DNA of 64,000 bases from Pseudomonas hunanensis (GTDB taxonomy: Bacteria > Pseudomonadota > Gammaproteobacteria > Pseudomonadales > Pseudomonadaceae): NCBI RefSeq assembly GCF_013393325.1, contig NZ_QJRC01000074.1, positions 1-64,000 of the forward strand, given 5' to 3'. Position numbers and translations under genes: made by a program. Positions 28,136-36,894 of the stretch are shown here, one piece after another (within the stretch, counting starts at the first letter, position 1; each line of letters starts with the position of its first letter). A model generated the notes under the pieces. The model worked only from the letters and a program-made list of their open reading frames with translations, ran no database searches and was not told the DNA's origin.

Positions 28136-29695
28136 CTAATCCGTCGACTTGTTAAGCGCGTAATCTCTCAACTTGTTGGCAATTGTCGTGTGCGAAACAC
28201 CCAATCTTTTCCCTAACGCCCGACTACTCGAAAATTCCCCCATCAAACTTTCCAGTACCGCTTTCTCAAAGCGCCCGACAATCTGCGAAAGATCCCCTTC
28301 CAACGAAAACTCGCCCAACGGCTGCCGCGCGCCATAATCCGGCAGGCGTATATGCTCGCTTTTGACCACGCCGCCTTCGCATAAAGAAACCGCTTGGAAC
28401 AATACGTTTTCCAACTGCCTTACATTGCCCGGCCAATGGTATTGCCCAAGTTTTTCCATTGCCGCCGGCGCCAGGCGCGGCATGGCGCAGCCGATCTGTC
28501 GGCTGGCCTGATCGAGAAAGTGCTGCACCAGCCCCTCCAGCCCATCCATGCATTCACGCAAAGGCGGAATGTGCAGCGACAATACGTTAAGGCGGTGATA
28601 AAGGTCCTGGCGAAACTCGCCACGGGCGCACAGTTCGGACAAATCCACTTGGGTCGCGCAAATCACCCGCACATCCAGGTACACCTCTTCATCGCTACCG
28701 ACCCGGCGAAAACAGCCGTCCTGCAGAAAGCGCAGCAGCTTCACCTGCAAGCGCGGGCTCATCTCCCCTACCCCATCAAGGAACAGCGTGCCACCTGCGG
28801 TCAGCTCCAGCAGCCCAAGCTTGCCTTCGGCCCGCGCTCCTTCGAATGCCCCAGGGCCGTAACCGAACAGCTCGGTCTCGGCCATCGACTCGGGCAACCC
28901 AGCGCAGTTGAGCGCCATCAGCGGCGACTGCCCACGCGGGCTGGCCAGATGGCAGGCGCGCGCCAGCAGCTCCTTGCCAGTACCGGTTTCGCCCTCGATC
29001 AGCAACGGCGCATCCAGCGGCGCCATGCGCCGCGCTTCACGCACCACCGCAGCCATCACCCGTGAGCTCTGGAAGATGCTGTCGAAACCGCGTAGCTCCT
29101 GCTTGCGCACATTGTAGATACGCTCGCCGATGCGATCCGCCCGATGCAGGGTAAGTACCGCACCAGCCAGCGCCTCGCTCTCATCGTGCTCGGACTGCAG
29201 CGGTGCGATATCGGCCAGGAACACATCACCCTTGACCTTGATACGCAGCCCATTGATGCGTGACTTGTTGGCCCTTACCAGCTCCGGCAGGTCGAAGTCT
29301 TCTACATAGCGCGCCAGCGGCATGCCCGGCACTTCATCTACCCGCACCCCCAGCAGCTGCGCGGCGGAACGGTTGGCGGCAACGATGCTGCCGCCCATGT
29401 CGATCGATAGCACCGGGAAATCCAGCGCCCCGAGCAGCGCATTCAGCTCCATGTGCCGGCGCTCACTGGGCATCAGGCCCACGCGCTTCACGCCAAATAC
29501 CCCGGCTATGGCCTCGAACTTCGGCCGCAAGGCTTGGAACTGCAGATTGATCAGGTTCGGGCAGTGCAGGTAGATGGCGTTGCCATGGTCACCGCCCACC
29601 TCGCCGCGCAGTACGTTGATGCCGTACTCGACCAGCAGGTTGAGGATGTCGCGCAGGATGCCAATGCGGTTCTGGCAATGCACTTTGATACGCAT
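28136..29695 (-). CDS. phhR: TyrR-type regulator of aromatic amino-acid metabolism PhhR
   Basis: A 519-residue regulator with an N-terminal ACT domain (1-70, MRIKVHCQNRIGILRDILNL), a PAS domain (about 80-190), an AAA+ domain with Walker A GETGTGKE at 235-242, and a C-terminal helix-turn-helix (SRALGKRLGVSHTTIANKL). The sigma54-contact motif GAFTGA is altered to GAFEGA (282-287), consistent with TyrR-class proteins that act on sigma70 promoters. It activates phenylalanine and tyrosine catabolism in P. putida. It is divergent from phhAB, with candidate boxes between. The start MRIKV at 29695 is the family start; a 36-codon upstream extension is rejected. Confidence 0.94.
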   Translation of the reverse strand: MRIKVHCQNRIGILRDILNLLVEYGINVLRGEVGGDHGNAIYLHCPNLINLQFQALRPKFEAIAGVFGVKRVGLMPSERRHMELNALLGALDFPVLSIDMGGSIVAANRSAAQLLGVRVDEVPGMPLARYVEDFDLPELVRANKSRINGLRIKVKGDVFLADIAPLQSEHDESEALAGAVLTLHRADRIGERIYNVRKQELRGFDSIFQSSRVMAAVVREARRMAPLDAPLLIEGETGTGKELLARACHLASPRGQSPLMALNCAGLPESMAETELFGYGPGAFEGARAEGKLGLLELTAGGTLFLDGVGEMSPRLQVKLLRFLQDGCFRRVGSDEEVYLDVRVICATQVDLSELCARGEFRQDLYHRLNVLSLHIPPLRECMDGLEGLVQHFLDQASRQIGCAMPRLAPAAMEKLGQYHWPGNVRQLENVLFQAVSLCEGGVVKSEHIRLPDYGARQPLGEFSLEGDLSQIVGRFEKAVLESLMGEFSSSRALGKRLGVSHTTIANKLRDYALNKSTD

Positions 29696-29950
29696 GAGGG
29701 CTCTCGAAGCGCCAATGTTTTTCAACACCGCGCGGAAAAGTCGTAAAGATAAGCTGACAAAAACTGCGCAAACATCAGCCAGATGCCTCGGATTTTCCGA
29801 CACCCACGCAACTTTGTAAAATTATCGTTACGAAAACCTGTTTGCGACGCTTCGCGGCAGCGGTCAGACCCCGTGCAAAATCGCCGGTGAAGGGATATTT
29901 CTTGGGTATGTCCTGCACATAACAAGAAAAGCCCTCACCAGGAGAGCCTC
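29696..29950. promoter_or_regulatory. phhR-phhA divergent control region with PhhR boxes
   Basis: TGTAAA-ATTATC-GTTACG at 29815-29832 fits the TyrR/PhhR box TGTAAA-N6-TTTACA at 10 of 12 positions if G is allowed at the first base of the right half, and is about 120 bases before phhA. A weaker CGTAAA-GATAAG-CTGACA lies at 29742-29759, next to the phhR side. Placement between divergent phhR and phhA fits activation of phhAB and control of phhR. Confidence 0.6.
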
Positions 29951-30739
29951 ATGAAACAGACGCAATACGTGGCACGCGAGTCCGATGCGCATGGTTTTAT
30001 CGATTACCCGCAGCAAGAGCATGCGGTGTGGAACACCTTGATCACCCGCCAGCTGAAAGTGATCGAAGGCCGCGCATGCCAGGAATACCTGGACGGCATC
30101 GACCAGCTCAAGCTGCCCCATGACCGCATTCCGCAGTTGGGCGAGGTCAACAAGGTGCTGGGCGCCACCACCGGTTGGCAGGTTGCCCGGGTGCCGGCGC
30201 TGATCCCCTTCCAAACCTTCTTCGAGCTGCTGGCCAGCAAGCGCTTCCCGGTCGCCACGTTCATCCGCACCCCGGAAGAGCTGGACTACCTGCAAGAGCC
30301 CGATATCTTCCACGAGATCTTCGGCCACTGCCCGCTGCTGACCAACCCCTGGTTCGCCGAATTCACTCACACCTACGGCAAGCTCGGCCTGGCTGCGACC
30401 AAGGAACAACGCGTGTACCTGGCGCGCCTGTACTGGATGACCATCGAGTTTGGCCTGATGGAAACCCCGCAGGGCCGCAAGATCTATGGCGGCGGCATCC
30501 TCTCGTCGCCTAAAGAGACCGTCTACAGTCTGTCTGGCGAGCCCGAGCACCAGGCCTTCGACCCGATCGAGGCCATGCGTACGCCGTACCGCATCGACAT
30601 CCTGCAGCCGCTGTATTTCGTGCTGCCGAACATGAAGCGCCTGTTCGACCTTGCCCATGAAGACATCATGGGCATGGTCCACGAAGCCATGAAGCTGGGC
30701 CTGCACGCACCGAAATTTCCACCCAAGGTCGCTGCCTGA
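29951..30739 (+). CDS. phhA: Phenylalanine 4-monooxygenase
   Basis: A 262-residue bacterial-size pterin- and iron-dependent aromatic amino-acid hydroxylase that converts phenylalanine to tyrosine in the cytoplasm. The iron ligands are His121 and His126 in FHEIFGHCPLL and Glu166 in YWMTIEFGL. The family segment LIPFQTFFELLASKRFP precedes them. There is no regulatory ACT domain, as usual in bacteria. AGGAGAGCCTC before the ATG is a strong ribosome binding site. phhB, which regenerates the pterin cofactor, follows 39 bases downstream. Confidence 0.97.
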   Translation: MKQTQYVARESDAHGFIDYPQQEHAVWNTLITRQLKVIEGRACQEYLDGIDQLKLPHDRIPQLGEVNKVLGATTGWQVARVPALIPFQTFFELLASKRFPVATFIRTPEELDYLQEPDIFHEIFGHCPLLTNPWFAEFTHTYGKLGLAATKEQRVYLARLYWMTIEFGLMETPQGRKIYGGGILSSPKETVYSLSGEPEHQAFDPIEAMRTPYRIDILQPLYFVLPNMKRLFDLAHEDIMGMVHEAMKLGLHAPKFPPKVAA

Positions 30740-30778
30740 GCGACCTTGCCGATAACAACTCGAACCGGAAAACACCTC

Positions 30779-31135
30779 ATGAATGCCTTGAACCAAGCCC
30801 ATTGCGAAGCCTGCCGCGCCGATGCGCCGAAAGTCACCGACGAAGAGCTGGCAGAGCTGATTCGCGAAATCCCGGACTGGAATATCGAAGTACGCGACGG
30901 CCATATGGAGCTGGAGCGCGTGTTCCTGTTCAAGAACTTCAAGCACGCCCTGGCATTCACCAATGCCGTGGGCGAAATCGCCGAAGCCGAAGGCCACCAC
31001 CCAGGGCTGCTGACCGAGTGGGGCAAAGTTACCGTGACCTGGTGGAGCCACTCGATCAAAGGCCTGCACCGCAACGACTTCATCATGTGTGCACGCACCG
31101 ACAAGGTGGCGGAAACGGCTGAAGGCCGTAAGTAA
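30779..31135 (+). CDS. phhB: Pterin-4a-carbinolamine dehydratase
   Basis: A 118-residue enzyme that dehydrates 4a-hydroxytetrahydropterin formed by PhhA, allowing cofactor recycling. The active-site segment [20 protein letters not shown] contains the conserved His-His-Pro, and the C-terminal [16 protein letters not shown] is characteristic. The start [13 protein letters not shown] at 30779 is preferred over an in-frame ATG 11 codons upstream, which overlaps the presumed leader. The two N-terminal Cys (HCEAC) are a common feature of the Pseudomonas proteins. Co-transcribed with phhA. Confidence 0.95.
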   Translation: MNALNQAHCEACRADAPKVTDEELAELIREIPDWNIEVRDGHMELERVFLFKNFKHALAFTNAVGEIAEAEGHHPGLLTEWGKVTVTWWSHSIKGLHRNDFIMCARTDKVAETAEGRK

Positions 31136-31145
31136 TCACTGACTG

Positions 31146-31169
31146 AAGGGGCCGAAAGGCCCCTTTTTT
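31146..31169 (+). terminator. Terminator of the phhAB operon
   Basis: GGGGCC-GAAA-GGCCCC followed by six T residues, 12 bases after the phhB stop. A textbook rho-independent terminator with a GNRA loop. Confidence 0.93.
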
Positions 31170-31324
31170 CATGAGATAAATGTGCGCTGTTCGCCCGCAA
31201 AACCGACAAACGAACGGGAAAAAATCCAAACTGTCATCCAGACTTGTGTATCCTGCCCCAGCTTTGCGAAGCTCCAAACGCGCCTGGCGCAGACTTTTCA
31301 CTCACACTTGCGAGGAACGACGAG

Positions 31325-31453
31325 ATGCATGAGATCCCGAATCTTCCCTTCCCAAGCCTGAACCCAGAAGAGCCAACCGTGACCGTTCACGCCGAACCGG
31401 CAGCTGCCGTCGAGCAGGATGGTGACGATCAATCCAGCGCTGACCAGGACTAA
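31325..31453 (+). CDS. Possible small acidic protein, 42 residues
   Basis: MHEIPNLPFPSLNPEEPTVT begins a 42-residue reading frame with AGGAACGACGAG directly upstream, a plausible ribosome binding site. The product is acidic and low in complexity, ending EQDGDDQSSADQD, without signal peptide or membrane segment. It lies between the phhAB terminator and an MFS gene, with 90 bases to the latter. There is no motif to suggest a function. The good start context and codon use favour a real gene, but so short a frame could be chance. Confidence 0.5.
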   Translation: MHEIPNLPFPSLNPEEPTVTVHAEPAAAVEQDGDDQSSADQD

Positions 31454-31543
31454 CCGCGCATCCCCGACTGTGTGAAAACGGCTGACCTGCGGGCCACCCC
31501 CGTCATCACGTTTTCACACCGTCCTGAACACATGTAGGCCCCC

Positions 31544-32731
31544 ATGCCCGACTCACCGCGCCCCCTTGCGGTCACCCTGCAAGTCGTTTCCATCGTTCTC
31601 TTCACCTTCATCGGCTACCTGAACATCGGCATTCCACTGGCCGTGCTGCCTGGCTATGTGCATAACGACCTGGGCTTCAGCGCCGTGGTCGCTGGCCTGG
31701 TGATCAGCGTGCAATACCTGGCCACCCTGCTCAGCCGCCCTACCGCCAGCCGCATCATCGACAACCACGGCAGCAAGAAAGCCGTGATGTACGGCCTTGC
31801 CGGCTGCGGCCTCAGCGGGGTGTTCATGCTGGCGTGCGCCTTCCTCACCCACCTGCCCTGGCTGAGCCTGGCTTGCCTGCTGGTCGGCCGCCTGGTACTG
31901 GGCAGCGCTGAAAGCTTGGTGGGGTCGGGTGCGATCGGCTGGGGTATCGGCCGGGTAGGCGCCGCCAACACAGCCAAGGTCATTTCCTGGAACGGCATCG
32001 CCAGCTATGGCGCACTGGCCATCGGCGCTCCACTGGGCGTGCTGATGATCAAGGGGCTGGGGTTGTGGAGCATGGGTGTGAGCATCATCCTGCTGTGCAT
32101 CATCGGCCTGCTGCTGGCCTGGCCCAAGCAGGCCGCCCCCATCGTCAGCGGCGTACGCCTGCCATTCCTGCGGGTGCTGGGCAAGGTGTTCCCGCATGGT
32201 TCGGGCCTGGCCCTGGGCTCGATCGGCTTCGGCACCATCGCCACCTTCATCACCCTGTACTACGCCAGCCGAGGCTGGTCCGACGCGGCGTTGACCCTGA
32301 GCCTGTTCGGCGCCAGCTTCATCAGCGCGCGGCTGCTGTTCGGCAACCTGATAAACCGTATCGGCGGCTTCAGGGTGGCAATCGCCTGCCTGTCGGTGGA
32401 AACACTCGGGCTGCTGATGCTGTGGCTGGCCCCCAGTGCCGAAATGGCCTTGGCGGGTGCAGCACTGAGCGGGTTTGGTTTCTCGCTGGTGTTCCCGGCG
32501 CTGGGCGTGGAGGCAGTGAACCAGGTGTCGGCGGCCAACCGTGGGGCCGCGGTTGGGGCGTATTCACTGTTCATCGATTTGTCGCTGGGGGTGACCGGAC
32601 CACTGGTGGGCGCGGTGGCGGCGGGGTTCGGGTTTGCTTCGATGTTTCTGTTTGCGGCGACTGCCGCAGCTTGCGGGCTGGTGTTGAGCTTGTATCTGTA
32701 CAGACAAGCGCGGCGGCATCGAGATCATTGA
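31544..32731 (+). CDS. MFS transporter, YhhS-like
   Basis: A 395-residue major facilitator with 12 predicted membrane segments. The N-terminal half has [20 protein letters not shown], followed by a motif A-like loop ([18 protein letters not shown]) after the second segment, typical of drug or sugar exporters of the YhhS/arabinose-efflux group. The substrate is unknown. It follows phhAB but is separated from it by a terminator, so linkage to aromatic metabolism is only by position. The last 100 residues have a different, more T/G-ending codon use. Confidence 0.82.
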   Translation: MPDSPRPLAVTLQVVSIVLFTFIGYLNIGIPLAVLPGYVHNDLGFSAVVAGLVISVQYLATLLSRPTASRIIDNHGSKKAVMYGLAGCGLSGVFMLACAFLTHLPWLSLACLLVGRLVLGSAESLVGSGAIGWGIGRVGAANTAKVISWNGIASYGALAIGAPLGVLMIKGLGLWSMGVSIILLCIIGLLLAWPKQAAPIVSGVRLPFLRVLGKVFPHGSGLALGSIGFGTIATFITLYYASRGWSDAALTLSLFGASFISARLLFGNLINRIGGFRVAIACLSVETLGLLMLWLAPSAEMALAGAALSGFGFSLVFPALGVEAVNQVSAANRGAAVGAYSLFIDLSLGVTGPLVGAVAAGFGFASMFLFAATAAACGLVLSLYLYRQARRHRDH

Positions 32732-32736
32732 AAGCA

Positions 32737-32755
32737 GGGGGCGCTTTGCGCCCCC
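32737..32755. terminator. Hairpin between convergent MFS and FAD/Fe-S dehydrogenase genes
   Basis: GGGGGCGC-TTT-GCGCCCCC fills the 37-base gap between the two convergent genes. It has no T run on either strand, so it may stop transcription weakly or just mark the gene ends, as several similar hairpins do in this window. Confidence 0.55.
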
Positions 32756-32768
32756 GAGGCCCTGAAGA

Positions 32769-35700
32769 TTAACGCTGGGCGTACTGCAACACCACTTCCA
32801 GCGGGTGGCGCATCTTGCGTTCGGTCATGCGCTTGACCTGGCTACGGCACGAATAACCGGTCGCCAGCGGCTCTCCTTCCTTGTCCAGCTTGGTCGCCCA
32901 GCTCTGCTCGAAGATGGTCCGCGAGGTTTCCTGATTGCGCGCTTCGTGCCCATAAGTGCCGGACATGCCGCAGCACCCCGTGGCCTCGGTCACCAGCTTC
33001 AGCCCCAAACGGGCAAACACCTGCTCCCACTGCTTGGTACTGGCCGGCACGTTGGTCTTCTCGGTGCAGTGTGCCATCAAGCGGAAGTTACCCGGTGCGG
33101 TCGGCGCCTGCTCAGGCAGCACATTCATCAGCCACTCCTGCGGCAACAGCACCTGCGGGCAACCTTCCAGGCCCGGCACCTTCTGGTACTCCTGGCGATA
33201 CACCAGGGTCATCGCCGGGTCCAGGCCTACCAGCGGCACCCCGCATTCGGCCAGGGCCTTGAGCTGGGTGGCGTTGCGGATCGCCGCCTTGGCAAACGCA
33301 CCCAGGAAGCCCTGCACGTGCAGCGGTTTGCCGTTGGCGCTGTAAGGCGCCAGGAACACCCGGTGGCCCAGGCGATGGGCCAGGTCGATGAAGGCCGACA
33401 GCAGCGGCGTTTCAAAGTAGCGAGTGAAGGCATCCTGCACCAGCACGATGCTGCGCTCGCGCTGGGCCGGGGTCAGCTCGCGCAGTGTCGGCACCGTGGC
33501 CACGCCAACGCGGCAGCGGGTCAGGGTGGCCTGGAAGTTGAAGCGGCTGATCAGCGGGCTGTCGACCATCCCCACCTTGTCGGCCAGCAGCTTGCTCACC
33601 CACTTCGAGCCCATCACGGCGTTGTACAGCCCCGGCGCATGGGCCAGGTACGGGATGGTGAACTCCAGCGAGCCAATCAGGTAGTCACGCAGCGGGCGCT
33701 GGTAGCGACCGTGATACAGCTCGAGGAAGCGCGAGCGGAAGTCCGGCACGTTGACCTTGATCGGGCACTGCCCGGCGCACGACTTGCACGCCAGGCAGCC
33801 GGCCATGGCGTCGTATACCTCATGGGAAAAGTCTTCCTGGCCCTGGCTGCGTGCGCGGTTATTGCGCAGGCGCACCGGCAGGCCCTTGAGCCACGACACC
33901 TTGCTACGCGCCGCCGCCAGCACGTCGATGTTCGCCTCGCCCTGCAGGCGCAGCCACTCGCGCATCAGCGAGGCGCGACCCTTGGGCGAATGCTGACGCT
34001 CGCGGGTAGCCTTCCACGACGGGCACATGGCGTCGTTGGGGTCGTAGTTGTAGCAGGCGCCATTGCCGTTGCAGTGCACGGCACTGGGGAAGTCCTGCCA
34101 CACGCGCTCGTCGATGGTACGGTCGAGGTCGCCGCGCAGGGTCACGCCATCGACCGGAGTCAGGCCCTCTGAGCTGCCCAGTGGGGTGCAGATCTTGCCG
34201 GGATTGAGCTGGTTGTGCGGGTCGAACGCACCCTTCAGACGCTGCAGCGCCGGGTACAGCTCGCCGAAGTACTCCGGCACGTATTCCGAGCGCAGGCCCT
34301 TGCCGTGCTCGCCCCACAGCAGGCCGCCGTAGCTTTTGGTCAGAGCGGCAACGGCGTCGGAAATCGGCTTGACCAATGCGGCCTGCGCCGGGTCTTTCAT
34401 GTCCAGTGCCGGGCGCACGTGCAGCACGCCGGCATCGACATGGCCGAACATGCCGTAGGCCAGGCCGTAGCCATCGAGCAGCGCGCGGAAATCGGCGATG
34501 TAGTCGGCCAACTGCTCCGGCGGTACGGCGGTGTCTTCAACGAACGGCTGCGGGCGTACCTCGCCTTCGACGTTGCCCAGCAGCCCTACCGAACGTTTAC
34601 GCATGGTGTACACGCGAGTGACTGCCTCCGCCCCCTCGGCAAGGGTGTGGCCCAGGCGCTCGACGCTGGTATCGCTTTGCAGGTGCTGGATGAACGCCTG
34701 CACCTTGGCGTTGACCTCAGCCGGCTCGTCGCCACAGAACTCCACCAGGTTGATACCCAGGGTCGGGCGCTCGGGGTCGGCCGGGAAGTACTCGGCAACG
34801 CTGTGCCAGACGATGTCTTTCATCGCCAGCATCAGCACCTTGGAATCAACCGTCTCGATCGACAGCGGCTTGTGCGCCATCAGCGCATTAGCGTCGCGCA
34901 GCGCGTCCATGAAGCTGGTGTAGCGTACGTTGACCAGCACCGCGTACTTGGGGATCGGCAAAACGTTGAGCTTGGCTTCGACCACGTAGCCCAGCGAGCC
35001 CTCGGCGCCACACAACACGCTGTTGAGGTTGAAGCGCCCCTGCTCGTCGCGCAGGTGCGCGAGGTCGTAGCCGGTCAGGCAACGGTTGAGCTTGGGGAAG
35101 GTGGTTTCGATCAATTCGCCCTGGGTTTGCTGAATGTCCCGGGCCATGCGGTACACCTCGCCGACCCGGCCGGGCGCGGCACAGGCTTGCTCCAGCGCGG
35201 CATCGTCGATCGGCAGGCTGTGCAGGCGCTCACCACCGAGCAGCACGCTGTGCAGCTCCAGTACGTGATCGCGGGTTTTGCCGTAGGTGCAACTGCCCTG
35301 GCCACTGGCGTCGGTGTTGATCATGCCGCCAACCGTGGCGCGGTTGGAGGTGGACAGCTCAGGGGCGAAGAACAGCCCGTGCGGCTTGAGCGCAGCATTG
35401 AGCTGGTCCTTGACCGTACCGGCCTGCACCCGTACCCAACGCTCCTCGACGTTGATTTCGAGGATCTTGTTCATGTGCCGCGACAAGTCGACGACGATAC
35501 CGTCGGTCAGCGACTGCCCGTTGGTGCCAGTGCCACCGCCGCGCGGGGTCAGCTTGACCTGCTGGAAGCGCGGCTCGCCCATCAGCGTGGCGACCCGCGC
35601 CACATCGTCGGCATCCAGCGGAAACACCGCCGCTTGCGGCAAGCGCTGGTAGATCGAGTTGTCGGTGGCCAGCACGGTGCGGGTAGCGTAGTCGGCACTG

Positions 35701-35789
35701 ATCTGGCCACGGAAGCCGCTGTTGCGCAGGGCTTCGAGGAATTCGGGGTAATTGGCGCTCGGTGCAACGGTCGACAGCTGGGCGATCAT
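32769..35789 (-). CDS. FAD-binding and (Fe-S)-binding dehydrogenase, YdiJ/D-2-hydroxyglutarate dehydrogenase-like
   Basis: A 1006-residue fusion protein. The N-terminal half is a PCMH-type FAD-linked oxidase (about 40-270; LTPRGGGTGTNGQSLTDGIV binds the FAD pyrophosphate) with the FAD-oxidase C domain to about 560. The C-terminal half has iron-sulphur ligands (CLACKSCAGQCPIKVN) and a CCG-type domain (GCCGMSGTYGHEARNQ). This architecture is that of E. coli YdiJ, reported to oxidise D-2-hydroxyglutarate; D-lactate is another possible substrate. The start MIAQLSTVAPSANYPE at 35789 is chosen over an 84-codon upstream extension. The gene is divergent from a LysR regulator. Confidence 0.88.
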   Translation of the reverse strand: MIAQLSTVAPSANYPEFLEALRNSGFRGQISADYATRTVLATDNSIYQRLPQAAVFPLDADDVARVATLMGEPRFQQVKLTPRGGGTGTNGQSLTDGIVVDLSRHMNKILEINVEERWVRVQAGTVKDQLNAALKPHGLFFAPELSTSNRATVGGMINTDASGQGSCTYGKTRDHVLELHSVLLGGERLHSLPIDDAALEQACAAPGRVGEVYRMARDIQQTQGELIETTFPKLNRCLTGYDLAHLRDEQGRFNLNSVLCGAEGSLGYVVEAKLNVLPIPKYAVLVNVRYTSFMDALRDANALMAHKPLSIETVDSKVLMLAMKDIVWHSVAEYFPADPERPTLGINLVEFCGDEPAEVNAKVQAFIQHLQSDTSVERLGHTLAEGAEAVTRVYTMRKRSVGLLGNVEGEVRPQPFVEDTAVPPEQLADYIADFRALLDGYGLAYGMFGHVDAGVLHVRPALDMKDPAQAALVKPISDAVAALTKSYGGLLWGEHGKGLRSEYVPEYFGELYPALQRLKGAFDPHNQLNPGKICTPLGSSEGLTPVDGVTLRGDLDRTIDERVWQDFPSAVHCNGNGACYNYDPNDAMCPSWKATRERQHSPKGRASLMREWLRLQGEANIDVLAAARSKVSWLKGLPVRLRNNRARSQGQEDFSHEVYDAMAGCLACKSCAGQCPIKVNVPDFRSRFLELYHGRYQRPLRDYLIGSLEFTIPYLAHAPGLYNAVMGSKWVSKLLADKVGMVDSPLISRFNFQATLTRCRVGVATVPTLRELTPAQRERSIVLVQDAFTRYFETPLLSAFIDLAHRLGHRVFLAPYSANGKPLHVQGFLGAFAKAAIRNATQLKALAECGVPLVGLDPAMTLVYRQEYQKVPGLEGCPQVLLPQEWLMNVLPEQAPTAPGNFRLMAHCTEKTNVPASTKQWEQVFARLGLKLVTEATGCCGMSGTYGHEARNQETSRTIFEQSWATKLDKEGEPLATGYSCRSQVKRMTERKMRHPLEVVLQYAQR

Positions 35790-35941
35790 CGAAGGATGGC
35801 CTCTTGATATTGGCTTATTCACGGGATTCCTGTCGCTCCGGCATGGGTTGATGCATGCAGGGATGACGTATAGGCCAATGTTCCTGTAGTTTCGCTTCAG
35901 GGGCAAATGGATAATCCTGCCGCTATCAATGACTTTTATGA

Positions 35942-36826
35942 ATGAATTACCGCCACCTGACCCCATCCATGTCGTTGCTGCTGGCTTTCGAGGCCGCCGC
36001 CCGGCATGAAAGCTACACCCGCGCCGCTGCCGAACTGTCACTGACCCAGAGCGCGGTCAGCCGCCAGGTGCAGGCGCTGGAGCAGCAGCTGGGCCTGACC
36101 TTGTTCCGCCGTGAGGGGCGCCAAGTACAGCTGACCGATGTCGGCCGCCTGTACCAGCGTGAGCTCAGCGAGGCGCTGGGGCGCATCCGCAGCGCCACCC
36201 TGCAGGCGCTGGCCTACCAGTCGGGGGTGGGCACCTTGCGCCTGGCCACCCTGCCTACCTTCGGTTCGAAATGGCTATTGCCGAGGCTGCATGCGTTCTA
36301 CAGTGCCCATCCGGGCATGCTGGTACACATTCATTCACGCATCGAAGCCATCAACTTCGACACCAGCGAAATCGACGCTGCCATCGGCGTGGCCAGCCAC
36401 GACCTGCCGGGGCTGATCTGCCATCGCCTGCATGCCGAGGAACTGGTGGTGATCCTGCCGCCCGAGGCTGGCGCGGCCAGCCAGAACTGGAGCCCGACAA
36501 GGATCAGTGAAGAGGTGTTGTTGAATGTGGCCAACAACCCACACGCCTGGGGCGAGTGGTTTTCGCACCATGGCCTGCCGCACCGGTCGATGCGCCTGGG
36601 CCCGAGTTTCGAACTGACCTCGCACCTGATCCAGGCGGTGCGCGCCGGGATTGGTATCGGCCTGGTGCCGCGCATTCTGGTGGAGGAAGAGTTGGCCAAA
36701 GGTGAGCTGTACAGCCCGGGGGTGGCGTTTGCCAGCCAGCGCAGTTATTACCTGATCTACCCGCCCAGGAATGAGGCCTTGCCTTCGCTACGGGCATTCA
36801 GGAGCTGGTTGCTGGAGCAAATCTGA
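35942..36826 (+). CDS. LysR family transcriptional regulator, GcvA-like
   Basis: A 294-residue LysR protein. The N-terminal helix-turn-helix reads MSLLLAFEAAARHESYTRAA followed by AELSLTQSAVSRQVQALEQQ. The effector domain contains GVGTLRLATLPTFGSKWLLP, the form seen in the GcvA/AmpR subgroup. It is divergently transcribed from the FAD/Fe-S dehydrogenase gene across a 152-base gap, so it probably controls that gene in response to its substrate. Its own terminator follows. Confidence 0.9.
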   Translation: MNYRHLTPSMSLLLAFEAAARHESYTRAAAELSLTQSAVSRQVQALEQQLGLTLFRREGRQVQLTDVGRLYQRELSEALGRIRSATLQALAYQSGVGTLRLATLPTFGSKWLLPRLHAFYSAHPGMLVHIHSRIEAINFDTSEIDAAIGVASHDLPGLICHRLHAEELVVILPPEAGAASQNWSPTRISEEVLLNVANNPHAWGEWFSHHGLPHRSMRLGPSFELTSHLIQAVRAGIGIGLVPRILVEEELAKGELYSPGVAFASQRSYYLIYPPRNEALPSLRAFRSWLLEQI

Positions 36827-36841
36827 AGCACAGGCAACGAA

Positions 36842-36873
36842 AAACCCCAAGCCGGTCACCAGACTTGGGGTTT
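36842..36873 (+). terminator. Bidirectional terminator between the LysR gene and aroP2
   Basis: AAACCCCAAG/CTTGGGGTTT, a 10-bp perfect stem with a 12-base loop, flanked by A on the left and T on the right. It can serve both convergent genes. Confidence 0.85.
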
Positions 36874-36894
36874 CTGCATGCTGCCGCAGCTACG

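Noticed and set aside
28136..29695. GAFEGA in PhhR as an inactivating change in a sigma54 activator
   Set aside because: TyrR-class proteins naturally lack an intact GAFTGA and work with sigma70, so this is normal for the family.
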